Below, piece after piece: positions 1 to 6,407 of a stretch of DNA of 7,529 nucleotides. The notes beneath the pieces were generated by a model. It worked only from the letters and a program-made list of their open reading frames with translations. It was not told the DNA's origin and searched no databases. Origin of the DNA: Gammaproteobacteria bacterium (GTDB taxonomy: Bacteria; Pseudomonadota; Gammaproteobacteria; CAJXQU01); assembly GCA_026984275.1 (NCBI GenBank), contig JALSSM010000413.1, forward strand, positions 1 to 7,529, given 5' to 3'. Made by a program: the position numbers and the translations under genes. Every line of letters starts with the position of its first letter. Position 1 is the stretch's first letter.

Positions 1-158
1 TTGCGGCCGTGTTTCATTTTATGGGCGATAACAAAACAGCCAGAAGTATTTTTGAAGAAATCGGTGGTAACCATACCTATCGTCCCTGGGCCAATTTGGG
101 GATGCATCACGATGTGGCTTTTATGAATTATAGAAATAAAGCGATGAAGGCAAAATAG
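1..158 (+). CDS. 3' end of an unidentified protein gene (partial)
   Basis: An open frame enters from the left edge and ends at TAG 156-158, giving about 51 C-terminal residues. Recognisable stretches are FHFMGDNKTARSIFEEIGG, then a YRPW segment and a basic tail ending KAMKAK. The residues around GDNKTARSIFEEIG look like a helical-repeat or TPR-type segment (small residue, 'A..IFEEIG'), and the C-termini of DUF4034-like proteins look similar. This is only a resemblance by eye and I do not recognise the family. The next gene starts 2 nt after this stop, so the two are probably co-transcribed and translationally coupled. The N-terminus and start lie outside the window. Confidence 0.55.
   Translation, partial: AAVFHFMGDNKTARSIFEEIGGNHTYRPWANLGMHHDVAFMNYRNKAMKAK
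146..150 (+). promoter_or_regulatory. Ribosome binding site supporting the TTG start at 161
   Basis: GAAGG lies 10 nt upstream of TTG 161, inside the last codons of the upstream gene. There is no in-frame ATG before about residue 36, which lies within the conserved N-terminal part of the DUF2157 protein. The site therefore favours TTG as the true start. A second TTG at 182 is possible but has no comparable upstream site. Confidence 0.45.
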
Positions 159-160
159 TT

Positions 161-1186
161 TTGCTTTCTTTACCTAAAAATTTGTCTGTTGACAAAAGCT
201 GGCTTTATCGACTTGCCTCGGAAATACCTCTGGACGGTGAGGCTGTAGAAAGTGCATTGTGTAAAATGGGTGTGCTGCCAGACAGGAATGACTGGCGTAA
301 CTGGTTAATGCTGATCGGCTATGGCCTGGGTGCCGCATTGTTCCTCACGGGAGTGATTTTCTTTTTTGCCTATAACTGGGAAAACCTGCATCGGTTTGGA
401 CGATTCACATTCGTAGGAAGTGGCGTGATCATTTCTGCACTCGCTGCTTACTGGTCCGGACTGGATAAATTTTCAGGCAAGCTATGGCTGACGGCAGCTT
501 CAGTATTGACAGGGGTATTGCTGGCAATTTTCGGGATGGTTTATCAAACGGGTGCGGATAGTTATATGCTCTTTGCCAGCTGGGCTTTTCTGATCTTCTT
601 CTGGGTTTTTGCTGCACGTTTTCAGCCACTCTGGTTAATCTGGTTGGTTCTCATCAACATGGCTTTCGGGCGTTGGTTTTTCGTGATCAGTCATCACTGG
701 CCGGGATATGGAGGGATATTCTCTGAGTGGATAATTTTATTACCTGTTGTAGTTAATGGCGGGATTTTGTTGATCCGAGAGAAAACAACAATTATCCATA
801 ATAGCTACAAGGAGGGTCGATGGTTTCCGAGAATTATCGCTTTTTGTTTACTGGGTGGACTGACATTAATTCCTGTGGAGGGAATATTCTCAGGTGGTCA
901 TGGTGGTGTGTGGGTAGTTTTGTTGGTCATGTATTTTGTTGTTTTGTTGGCGATGATCTATTTTTATCTTAATGTACGCCATGACCTGCTTATGCTGACA
1001 CTGGCCGCTATTAGTATCATTTTTGTTTTAACCTGTGGTTTTATAAGAGTACTTTTTGAAGGTGGAACAGACATCGGCGGAATTTTTTTCGTCGGTTTGT
1101 TTATTCTTGCAGAAACGACCATTGCAGCCAGACTTCTATTGACCCTCTCACGGAAATGGAAATCACATGAGAACACCAATGGATAA
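161..1186 (+). CDS. DUF2157 domain-containing polytopic membrane protein
   Basis: This is a 341-residue inner-membrane protein of unknown function. A soluble N-terminal segment (about residues 1-48) resembles the start of DUF2157 and is followed by roughly nine or ten hydrophobic segments: about 49-71, 83-98, 108-127, 136-151, 156-176, 186-205, 222-242, 249-270, 276-297 and 303-327. Family-like motifs are FFAYNWENLHRFGRF at 68-82 and GMVYQTGAD at 125-133. The tail is short, polar and basic. The start is taken as TTG 161, supported by GAAGG 146-150 and by the absence of an early ATG. The gene begins 2 nt after the previous stop and overlaps the DUF4401 gene by 20 nt, so all three membrane genes appear to be one unit. 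The family assignment rests on remembered motifs and on the neighbours. No enzymatic motif is visible. Confidence 0.85.
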   Translation: MLSLPKNLSVDKSWLYRLASEIPLDGEAVESALCKMGVLPDRNDWRNWLMLIGYGLGAALFLTGVIFFFAYNWENLHRFGRFTFVGSGVIISALAAYWSGLDKFSGKLWLTAASVLTGVLLAIFGMVYQTGADSYMLFASWAFLIFFWVFAARFQPLWLIWLVLINMAFGRWFFVISHHWPGYGGIFSEWIILLPVVVNGGILLIREKTTIIHNSYKEGRWFPRIIAFCLLGGLTLIPVEGIFSGGHGGVWVVLLVMYFVVLLAMIYFYLNVRHDLLMLTLAAISIIFVLTCGFIRVLFEGGTDIGGIFFVGLFILAETTIAARLLLTLSRKWKSHENTNG

Positions 1187-2294
1187 GAGAGATATTGTTC
1201 AGATTCTGGCAAAAGACAGCCTTCTTACAGAAGATGAAACAAAAAGATCATTCGAAATTCTGAACAGTCAATCAGAAGAGAGTTCGCCCTGGTTCGTACA
1301 ATTACTAACAGGGGCAGGTGCCTGGCTCGCGGCGGTCATGTTTGCCATATTTTTTGGTTTTACAGGAATTATTAAGGATGAGACTGGCGCAATTATTGTG
1401 GGATTTATTTTAGTTGCAATCGCTTTTCTGATTTCCGTCAGATCAAAACAAGCCATACCTGTTTTCCCCGATCAGTTATTGTTGGCAACCAGTTTGACGG
1501 GACATGTGTTATTGATGGTTGGATTCTATTCAGAGTTTAATGATCAGCATTATATTGCAGCGGTAGTGATAGTGTTGTTGTCACTTTGCTTTATTTTATT
1601 TTACAAAAACCAATTACATAAATTTATATCGACCTGGCTACTACTGGCTGGCTTATGGGTACTCGCAGCAGAGCTGGGAATCCAACCTCTCGCCTTTATG
1701 GCATTGCTGGTTATCGTTGTGGCTGCATTATCAGCCTGGATGTGGATGAATGAATCTCACTATCTGAGTGGCAGATGGAAAAATATCGGTCGTCCGGTGC
1801 AATACGCATTCGTGTTTGCCTTGCTGTCAGGCGAAGGAATTATTGAACGGTTTTATTCGATTTTCTGGTATTCGAGAGACTGGAACCAGCATGGAGAAAT
1901 TCTGACGTCTTTCCCCTATACCAGAGTTGTTAGTGCAGGCCTGTTTCTGGTTCTTGCCTATGTCATCATTTTGATCATGAATCGGCTGAAGATTGACTGG
2001 AAAAGCCTGACAGGAGCAGGGTTTTTGATTTTCGCTCTGATCATTACCATCGTTTTTTACCAATCTCCATCCATCATGGCAGCCCTGATCGTGTTGCTGA
2101 TTGGAATTGAGCGAGCAAACAGAATTCTGGTGCCATTTGCTATCATGGCACTGGTCTATTTTTATGGCGACTATTACTACAGTATTGACATGACCTTGAT
2201 GAAAAAATCTCTGATCCTGATGAGTAGTGGGCTGATCATGTTGGCGGGAGGCTGGTTAGTTCGTCGGGTTGGGCAGGTAGGAGAACGATCATGA
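1167..2294 (+). CDS. DUF4401 domain-containing polytopic membrane protein
   Basis: This is a 375-residue membrane protein of unknown function. A polar N-terminus (1-40) precedes the family-like opening PWFVQLLTGAGAWLAAVMFA at 41-60. About ten hydrophobic segments follow, including 50-66, 75-91, 104-120, 129-146, 154-170, 174-193, 253-271, 282-298, 301-313, 320-333 and 347-365. The C-terminal YFYGDYYYSIDMTLMKKS stretch (331-348), just before the last TM helix, is the clearest DUF4401 signature. The chosen ATG overlaps the preceding gene by 20 nt, with GGAA 1158-1161 five nt upstream. ATG 1179 (residue 5) would shorten the protein by four residues and cannot be excluded. The gene overlaps the GDYXXLXY gene by 4 nt (ATGA). 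The overlaps on both sides suggest fixed stoichiometry with its neighbours, perhaps a membrane complex, but that is inference. Confidence 0.85.
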   Translation: MRTPMDKRDIVQILAKDSLLTEDETKRSFEILNSQSEESSPWFVQLLTGAGAWLAAVMFAIFFGFTGIIKDETGAIIVGFILVAIAFLISVRSKQAIPVFPDQLLLATSLTGHVLLMVGFYSEFNDQHYIAAVVIVLLSLCFILFYKNQLHKFISTWLLLAGLWVLAAELGIQPLAFMALLVIVVAALSAWMWMNESHYLSGRWKNIGRPVQYAFVFALLSGEGIIERFYSIFWYSRDWNQHGEILTSFPYTRVVSAGLFLVLAYVIILIMNRLKIDWKSLTGAGFLIFALIITIVFYQSPSIMAALIVLLIGIERANRILVPFAIMALVYFYGDYYYSIDMTLMKKSLILMSSGLIMLAGGWLVRRVGQVGERS

Positions 2295-2812
2295 AGAACT
2301 GGCGTCGAGCTATGATAATTCCCGGATTGTTGTTGATCATGATCACATTTATTTATTCGGTTTGGCAAAAAGAACAAGTGCTGGAGAATGGTGAACAATT
2401 ATTGATCAAACTTGCACCCGTCGATCCGAGATCGCTCATGCAGGGTGACTATATGGTTTTGAATTATCATATTCCTGTTGAGCTTGCCAATGCCGCACGA
2501 AAACAAAAAGAAGGTGATCTGGTTTATATAAAAGATCAAAATAACATTGCACAATTTCAGCGTTTATACGACGAAAACGTACCGCTGGCAGAAAATGAGA
2601 AAAAATTACATTACCGAGCTCATGGTTGGCGACAGATTGATCTTGGTGCAAATAGTTTTTTCTTTCAGGAAGGGCAGGCTGACAAATTTAATCATGCAGC
2701 ATATGGTGAAATACGCATCGCTGAAAATGGTCAATCAGTTCTGGTTGGTCTCAGGGATGAAAAATATCAGTTGTTAGGGTGGACATCAGGATTAGCAGCT
2801 GGAAGAGAATGA
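2291..2812 (+). CDS. GDYXXLXY domain-containing membrane-anchored protein
   Basis: This 173-residue protein has basic residues (KNWRR) followed by one hydrophobic segment at about 8-25. That predicts an N-in anchor with the rest in the periplasm. The motif that names the family is GDYMVLNY at 52-59, preceded by LAPVDPRSLMQ, a typical lead-in. A second conserved-looking element is FFFQEG at 123-128, followed by a YGEIRIAENGQSVLVGL stretch (138-154) that reads as beta strands. The function is unknown. The ATG lies in an ATGA overlap with the DUF4401 stop, with AGGAG 2279-2283 seven nt upstream, so the start is well supported. The protein is the soluble partner of the two polytopic proteins encoded just upstream. 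No catalytic triad or metal site is evident. A 61-nt gap separates it from mlaF. Confidence 0.87.
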   Translation: MKNWRRAMIIPGLLLIMITFIYSVWQKEQVLENGEQLLIKLAPVDPRSLMQGDYMVLNYHIPVELANAARKQKEGDLVYIKDQNNIAQFQRLYDENVPLAENEKKLHYRAHGWRQIDLGANSFFFQEGQADKFNHAAYGEIRIAENGQSVLVGLRDEKYQLLGWTSGLAAGRE

Positions 2813-2820
2813 TCCACCTA

Positions 2821-2849
2821 TTGACCTTAACCGGCCAGTCAACGAAAAT
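2821..2849 (+). promoter_or_regulatory. Candidate sigma70 promoter for the mla operon
   Basis: In the 61-nt gap before mlaF, TTGACC (2821-2826, 5 of 6 to the -35 consensus) is followed after 17 nt by GAAAAT (2844-2849, 4 of 6 to the -10 consensus). A separate AT-rich TTTATAAAT lies at 2856-2864 but has no good -35 at the right distance. This is the first gap after three overlapping genes, so a promoter here would make sense. The match is modest and read-through from the upstream genes is equally possible. Confidence 0.3.
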
Positions 2850-2873
2850 CACCTCTTTATAAATTAAACGGCA

Positions 2874-3704
2874 GTGTCGGTGGTATTAGATCAACAAACA
2901 ACAGAACCATTGGTCAGAGCTGAAGGGTTGAGCTTCGAGCGTGGTGATCGTGTCATCTTCGACAAGGTGAACATTGAGATACCGCGCGGCAAGATCACAG
3001 CGATCATGGGTCCCAGTGGCTGTGGTAAGACCACGTTGCTCCGCCTGATCGCGGGTCAGTTAAAACCAAAAACAGGCACCATTTTTGTGGATGGCCTGGA
3101 AGTGCCCAGGCTTTCTCGTAAAGATCTTTTTACGCTGCGCAAACGTATGAGCATGTTATTTCAAAGCGGCGCTTTATTAACGGACCTCTCCGTTTTCGAC
3201 AATGTTGCTTTCCCTCTGGTTGAACATACTGACTTGTCCGAAGAAGCGATCCGTACACTGGTGCTAATGAAACTGGAAGCGGTCGGTCTACGTGGTGCCC
3301 GTGATCTGATGCCCAGTGAACTTTCCGGTGGTATGGCGAGAAGAGTGGCGTTAGCCAGGGCGATTGCTCTGGATCCAATGATGATCATGTACGACGAACC
3401 TTTTACCGGACAGGATCCCATCTCGATGGGTGTACTGATCCGCTTAATCAAATTAATGAACGATGCGATGCATCTGACCAGTATTGTGGTTTCGCATGAT
3501 GTAAAAGAAACACTGTCAATTGCGGATTATGTATATATCTTGTCAGCAGGCAAAGTGGTCGGAAAGGGAACTCCGGATTCATTACAAACAGCTGGATCAG
3601 AATGGGTTAAACAATTCCTGAACGCCCTGCCGGATGGTCCTGTACGTTTTCATTATCCTGCTGATGATCTGGCAAAAGATCTTGTGTCCGGAGATCGATC
3701 ATGA
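2874..3704 (+). CDS. mlaF: Phospholipid ABC transporter ATP-binding protein MlaF
   Basis: This is the cytoplasmic ATPase of the inner-membrane MlaFEDB complex, which maintains outer-membrane lipid asymmetry. All ABC motifs are intact: Walker A GPSGCGKT (46-53), Q-loop Gln97 in MLFQSGAL, signature LSGGM (150-154), Walker B ending in Asp174-Glu175, D-loop GQDP (179-182) and H-loop His208 in VVSHD. At 276 residues it is close to the E. coli length. The C-terminal extension with DGPVRFHYPADD (254-265) matches the MlaF-type tail that packs across the partner subunit. The start is GTG 2874: an in-frame TAA at 2865 rules out anything further upstream, and GTG 2880 is the only near alternative. No convincing Shine-Dalgarno precedes it. 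It overlaps mlaE by 4 nt. Confidence 0.96.
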   Translation: MSVVLDQQTTEPLVRAEGLSFERGDRVIFDKVNIEIPRGKITAIMGPSGCGKTTLLRLIAGQLKPKTGTIFVDGLEVPRLSRKDLFTLRKRMSMLFQSGALLTDLSVFDNVAFPLVEHTDLSEEAIRTLVLMKLEAVGLRGARDLMPSELSGGMARRVALARAIALDPMMIMYDEPFTGQDPISMGVLIRLIKLMNDAMHLTSIVVSHDVKETLSIADYVYILSAGKVVGKGTPDSLQTAGSEWVKQFLNALPDGPVRFHYPADDLAKDLVSGDRS

Positions 3705-4468
3705 TCAGGGCACTTGGGCGAATGGGGATCAGTGCTTTTGGCTGGCTTGGCCGTAGCTGGATATTCCTTTTCTATGTTTTAAGTGGAATGTTTGGGGTGA
3801 TCAAACGTTGGCGTGATCTGATCTCACAGCTCTATTCTATCGGAGTATTGTCTCTGGTGATTATTGTTGTATCCGGTTTTTTCGTTGGTATGGTACTGGG
3901 CTTACAGGGATATAATACGCTAGTGGACTTTGGAGCCGCAGAGTCATTGGGAGTTGTTGTTGCATTGTCTCTGGTTCGGGAGTTGGGACCTGTTGTAGCG
4001 GCACTGTTATTTGCCGGGCGCGCAGGTTCGGCTTTGACAGCGGAAATTGGTCTAATGAAAAGTACCGAACAAATTTCAGCGATGGAAATGATGGCCGTTG
4101 ATCCTCTACACCGAGTGGTAGCACCACGGTTGCTTGCCGGTGTGATCGCGATGCCTCTACTTGCAGCAATTTTCAGTGCTGTTGGAGTTTATGGTGGCTA
4201 TTTTGTTGGTGTTGGTTTGCTTGGTGTAGATGATGGTGCATTCTGGTCGCAGATGCAGTCCGCAGTGGATTTTCATGAAGATGTCATGAATGGTGTTATA
4301 AAAAGTATCGTATTCGGTTTTGTAGTGACTTGGATCGCTGTTTTTGAAGGTTATGATACGATTCCAACCTCAGAAGGGATCAGCCGTGCGACAACCAGAA
4401 CCGTCGTTAATTCCAGTCTGGCAATACTGGCGCTGGATTTTGTACTCACAGCGATAATGTTTGATTAA
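3701..4468 (+). CDS. mlaE: Lipid asymmetry maintenance ABC transporter permease MlaE
   Basis: This is the inner-membrane permease subunit of MlaFEDB, 255 residues against 260 in E. coli. An N-terminal amphipathic region (about 1-35) precedes the TM segments near 46-68, 84-106, 143-173, 199-216 and 235-253. The MlaE/YrbE hallmark LVRELGPVVAALLFAGRAG lies at 91-109. The EQISAMEMMAVDP stretch (123-135) forms the coupling region that contacts the MlaF ATPase. The ATG sits in an ATGA overlap with the mlaF stop, with GGAG 3690-3693 seven nt upstream, so translation is probably coupled. The mlaD start is 10 nt downstream. Identification is secure from motifs and context. Confidence 0.96.
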   Translation: MIRALGRMGISAFGWLGRSWIFLFYVLSGMFGVIKRWRDLISQLYSIGVLSLVIIVVSGFFVGMVLGLQGYNTLVDFGAAESLGVVVALSLVRELGPVVAALLFAGRAGSALTAEIGLMKSTEQISAMEMMAVDPLHRVVAPRLLAGVIAMPLLAAIFSAVGVYGGYFVGVGLLGVDDGAFWSQMQSAVDFHEDVMNGVIKSIVFGFVVTWIAVFEGYDTIPTSEGISRATTRTVVNSSLAILALDFVLTAIMFD

Positions 4469-4478
4469 GGAGTAATAT

Positions 4479-4955
4479 ATGGCACAGTCAAAAGCAATAG
4501 AAACAGTAGTCGGAGTGTTTATCGCACTTGGATTGGCCGCCATTGTCGTGCTGGCTTTGAAAGTTAGTAATATCAGCACGTTGGCTGGAAACGATGGGTA
4601 TGAGATACAGGCAAAATTCGACAATATTGGTGGGCTAAAGGTCCGATCACCAGTGAAAATGGCGGGAGTGCTGGTTGGTCGGGTTGCTGAGATCATGTTT
4701 GATGAGGAAACTTATGAAGCCGTTGCAGTCATGAAAATCGATCCGAAATATCGAAAAATTCCTGAGGATACAACGGCAAATATTTACACAGCAGGCTTAC
4801 TTGGTGAGCAGTACATCAGTCTGGAGGCAGGTGGGGCGGAAGATTATTTGGAGGATGGTGGCGAGATTGAGATTACTCAATCAGCAGTTGTACTTGAACA
4901 GGTTATTGGTCAGGTACTTTATAACAAGGCCTCTGGAGATGGTGATAAAGAATAA
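4479..4955 (+). CDS. mlaD: Outer membrane lipid asymmetry maintenance protein MlaD (MCE domain)
   Basis: This is the inner-membrane-anchored, periplasmic MCE protein. Six copies form the lipid-conducting ring on MlaE. A single N-terminal TM helix spans about 9-28 and is followed by one MCE domain at about 40-118. The GLLGEQYI stretch (106-113) corresponds to the hydrophobic central-pore loop. After the domain, SAVVLEQVIGQVLYNK (135-150) matches the helix that packs in the hexamer. The protein then stops after a short acidic tail, so at 158 residues it lacks most of the disordered C-terminal tail of the 183-residue E. coli protein. The start is firm: AAGGAG 4467-4472, which overlaps the mlaE stop, lies six nt upstream. 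It is followed by a 126-nt gap before mlaC. Confidence 0.96.
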   Translation: MAQSKAIETVVGVFIALGLAAIVVLALKVSNISTLAGNDGYEIQAKFDNIGGLKVRSPVKMAGVLVGRVAEIMFDEETYEAVAVMKIDPKYRKIPEDTTANIYTAGLLGEQYISLEAGGAEDYLEDGGEIEITQSAVVLEQVIGQVLYNKASGDGDKE

Positions 4956-5020
4956 GGAAAGTCTGATTTATTTCGAGGTTCAACAGAAAGAGAAGCCCTG
5001 AAAGTAAAGGTTCTGGGATT

Positions 5021-5050
5021 TTGGACGTTATGACTTTGAGAAGCTAAAAT
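5021..5050 (+). promoter_or_regulatory. Candidate internal promoter upstream of mlaC
   Basis: The 126-nt gap between mlaD and mlaC contains TAAAAT (5045-5050, 5 of 6 to the -10 consensus) preceded by TTGGAC (5021-5026, 3 of 6 to -35) with an 18-nt spacer. It would place a start about 25 nt upstream of the mlaC ATG. I see no hairpin with a T-run that would terminate mlaFED transcripts in the gap. The -35 is poor, so this is only a candidate. Confidence 0.25.
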
Positions 5051-5081
5051 TATCATTAATCACCTTACGGTCATTTATATT

Positions 5082-5708
5082 ATGAAAACTAAAATCATAC
5101 TGCAGGAAATATTTTATCTAATCTTTATGTTCTTTTTTTGTACTTCCGCGGCTATGGCCAATGAAGCCGAAGAAGCAAGGTTGGTAATAAAGACGACGGC
5201 TGAAGAAGTTATCGATTATGTGAAATCACATCGTTCAGAACTGGAGCAGGATAAAGCTAAACTTCATAAGCTGGTTAATGAGAAGCTTGTACCGATTGTT
5301 GATTTTAAAAGAGCAGCTCGCTGGATTCTGGGTAAGAACTGGCGCAAGGCTACGAAAGACCAGCGATTACAATTTAAAGATGAGTTTAAAAAGTTACTGA
5401 TAAAAACCTATTCGTCATCACTACTGAAAATCTCTGATGAAAAAGTGTTATACCCACCCGTTAAAGGTGAAGTAAGAAATGGTAAAGTGAGTGTCAAATC
5501 AACAATCATTACACACGATGGGAAGCGATTTTCTGTAGACTACCGTATGCATAATAAAGATAAAGACTGGAAAATCTATGATATCTCAGTGGATGGTGTC
5601 AGTCTGATCTCAACATACCGTTCCTCATTTACAACAGAAATCCGAAACGTTGGTCTGGATGGGTTGATACAAAATCTTGTGAAAAAAAATAAAGAGTTTA
5701 AGACCTGA
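5082..5708 (+). CDS. mlaC: Periplasmic phospholipid-binding protein MlaC
   Basis: This is the soluble periplasmic carrier that moves phospholipid between the outer-membrane MlaA complex and inner-membrane MlaFEDB. It has 208 residues, about the family length. A signal peptide is clear: basic MKTK, hydrophobic core about 9-22, and an AMA cleavage site after Ala26. Cys20 is not in a lipobox, so it is not a lipoprotein. MlaC/Ttg2D family motifs include PIVDFKRAARWILGKNWRKA (71-90), F..EF...L..TY (98-110) and DWKIYDISVDGVSLISTYR (162-180). The start ATG precedes the signal peptide directly, but only a weak ribosome site is visible. It overlaps mlaB by 1 nt (TGATG). The 126-nt upstream gap may allow expression separate from mlaFED. 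Confidence 0.95.
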   Translation: MKTKIILQEIFYLIFMFFFCTSAAMANEAEEARLVIKTTAEEVIDYVKSHRSELEQDKAKLHKLVNEKLVPIVDFKRAARWILGKNWRKATKDQRLQFKDEFKKLLIKTYSSSLLKISDEKVLYPPVKGEVRNGKVSVKSTIITHDGKRFSVDYRMHNKDKDWKIYDISVDGVSLISTYRSSFTTEIRNVGLDGLIQNLVKKNKEFKT

Positions 5709-6028
5709 TGAAATCACGTTTTTCTCATAATGTTGAGGATGACCGCATTTTATCTGTGCAGGGTGATCTGGATGTTTATTCGGTGGCCGATGCGATTCAA
5801 CAAGGTCGTCGCCTGATCAGGAAAAACGAATCTTTCACTGTGATTGATCTGGGGCAGGTCGGGAAAATAGACAGTGCAGGTCTGGCCTTTATTATCGAGT
5901 TGATGAAGGTTGCAAAGAGACAAAAGAAAGACCTTCGCTTCCAGAATATTCCCGCAAGAATGCATGACGTGGCGAATGTGTATGGACTCTCTAAAATCAT
6001 CCCGGAGAGTGCTTTTCAGCCTTCATAA
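5708..6028 (+). CDS. mlaB: STAS-domain protein MlaB, MlaF partner
   Basis: This is the small cytoplasmic STAS protein that binds MlaF and stabilises or activates the MlaFEDB transporter. At 106 residues it consists of a single STAS domain. A beta strand with LSVQGDLDVYSV (15-26) opens the fold. The conserved loop VGKIDSAGLAF (51-61) carries Ser56 where E. coli MlaB has the functionally important Thr52. A final helix follows around 84-95 (MHDVANVYGLSK). The ATG overlaps the mlaC stop (TGATG), so translation is probably re-initiated. The AAAGAG at 5691-5696 is distant. The position after mlaC is the standard one. A 118-nt gap follows before ibaG. Confidence 0.92.
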   Translation: MKSRFSHNVEDDRILSVQGDLDVYSVADAIQQGRRLIRKNESFTVIDLGQVGKIDSAGLAFIIELMKVAKRQKKDLRFQNIPARMHDVANVYGLSKIIPESAFQPS

Positions 6029-6146
6029 CTCTATTTCATTGAACATGGTATATAGCTTCTGCCGGTATTTTGGCATTTCTGGCTGGCAATAATCGAGACT
6101 TGAGGCTATCCTTCACTCCTTTTTTTCAAGATGTTTGGATAGTTTG

Positions 6147-6404
6147 ATGACCCCACAGGAAATAAAATCGTTAATTGAAGCCGGAATCGAAGGTTCCGAG
6201 GCCATTGTAGAAGGTGATGATGGCACACACTTTCAGGCAGTCGTGATCAGTAATGAGTTCGAAGGTTTATCACTGGTGAAAAAGCATCAATTGGTTTACT
6301 CGACACTTGGCGATAAAATGAAAGATGAAATCCACGCCCTCTCAATTCGTCCTCTGACACGCAAAGAGTGGGATAAAAGCAGCGAATTACGAGTAATAAA
6401 ATAA
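6147..6404 (+). CDS. ibaG: BolA family iron metabolism protein IbaG
   Basis: This is a cytoplasmic BolA-like protein of 85 residues against 84 in E. coli (YrbA/IbaG). BolA-family proteins bind monothiol glutaredoxins and share a [2Fe-2S] cluster. E. coli IbaG is linked to Fe-S trafficking and acid response. The family pattern is present: GDDGTHFQAVVIS (23-35), where E. coli has GDGSHFQV, then KKHQLVYSTLG (45-55), and the IHALSI strand (62-67) with the conserved cluster-ligand-type His63. ATG 6147 is preferred because it gives the usual length and has GGAT 6137-6140 upstream. An in-frame TTG at 6135 would add four residues but has no properly spaced ribosome site. The stop is 3 nt before the murA ATG, the conserved ibaG-murA pairing. 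Confidence 0.93.
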   Translation: MTPQEIKSLIEAGIEGSEAIVEGDDGTHFQAVVISNEFEGLSLVKKHQLVYSTLGDKMKDEIHALSIRPLTRKEWDKSSELRVIK

Positions 6405-6407
6405 CTT

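Noticed and set aside
2821..2842. Inverted repeat TTGAC...GTCAA between the GDYXXLXY gene and mlaF, possible terminator or operator
   Set aside because: The arms are only 5 nt with a 12-nt loop and no T-run follows, so it is too weak to call. The left arm is better explained as a -35 box.
3130..3451. Reverse-strand open frames opposite mlaF
   Set aside because: They are antisense shadows of a fully conserved ATPase gene with low-complexity, non-family translations.
3861..4169. 102-codon reverse-strand open frame opposite mlaE
   Set aside because: It is a shadow of the conserved permease core, with no start signal or recognisable motif.
4801..5001. Open frame that overlaps the end of mlaD and runs into the gap before mlaC
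   Set aside because: It lies almost wholly inside mlaD in another frame, has no ribosome site and no recognisable protein features. It does not look like a frameshifted MlaD tail.
6060..6075. TGCC...GGCA hairpin in the mlaB-ibaG gap
   Set aside because: It has only four base pairs and no supporting context. No convincing promoter boxes were found in this 118-nt gap either.
6101..6126. Weak hairpin (TGAGG / CTTCA with one G-U pair) followed by seven T residues between mlaB and ibaG
   Set aside because: A 5-bp stem with a wobble pair and a 4-nt gap before the T-run is below what I would call a terminator, although it lies in a sensible place after mlaB.
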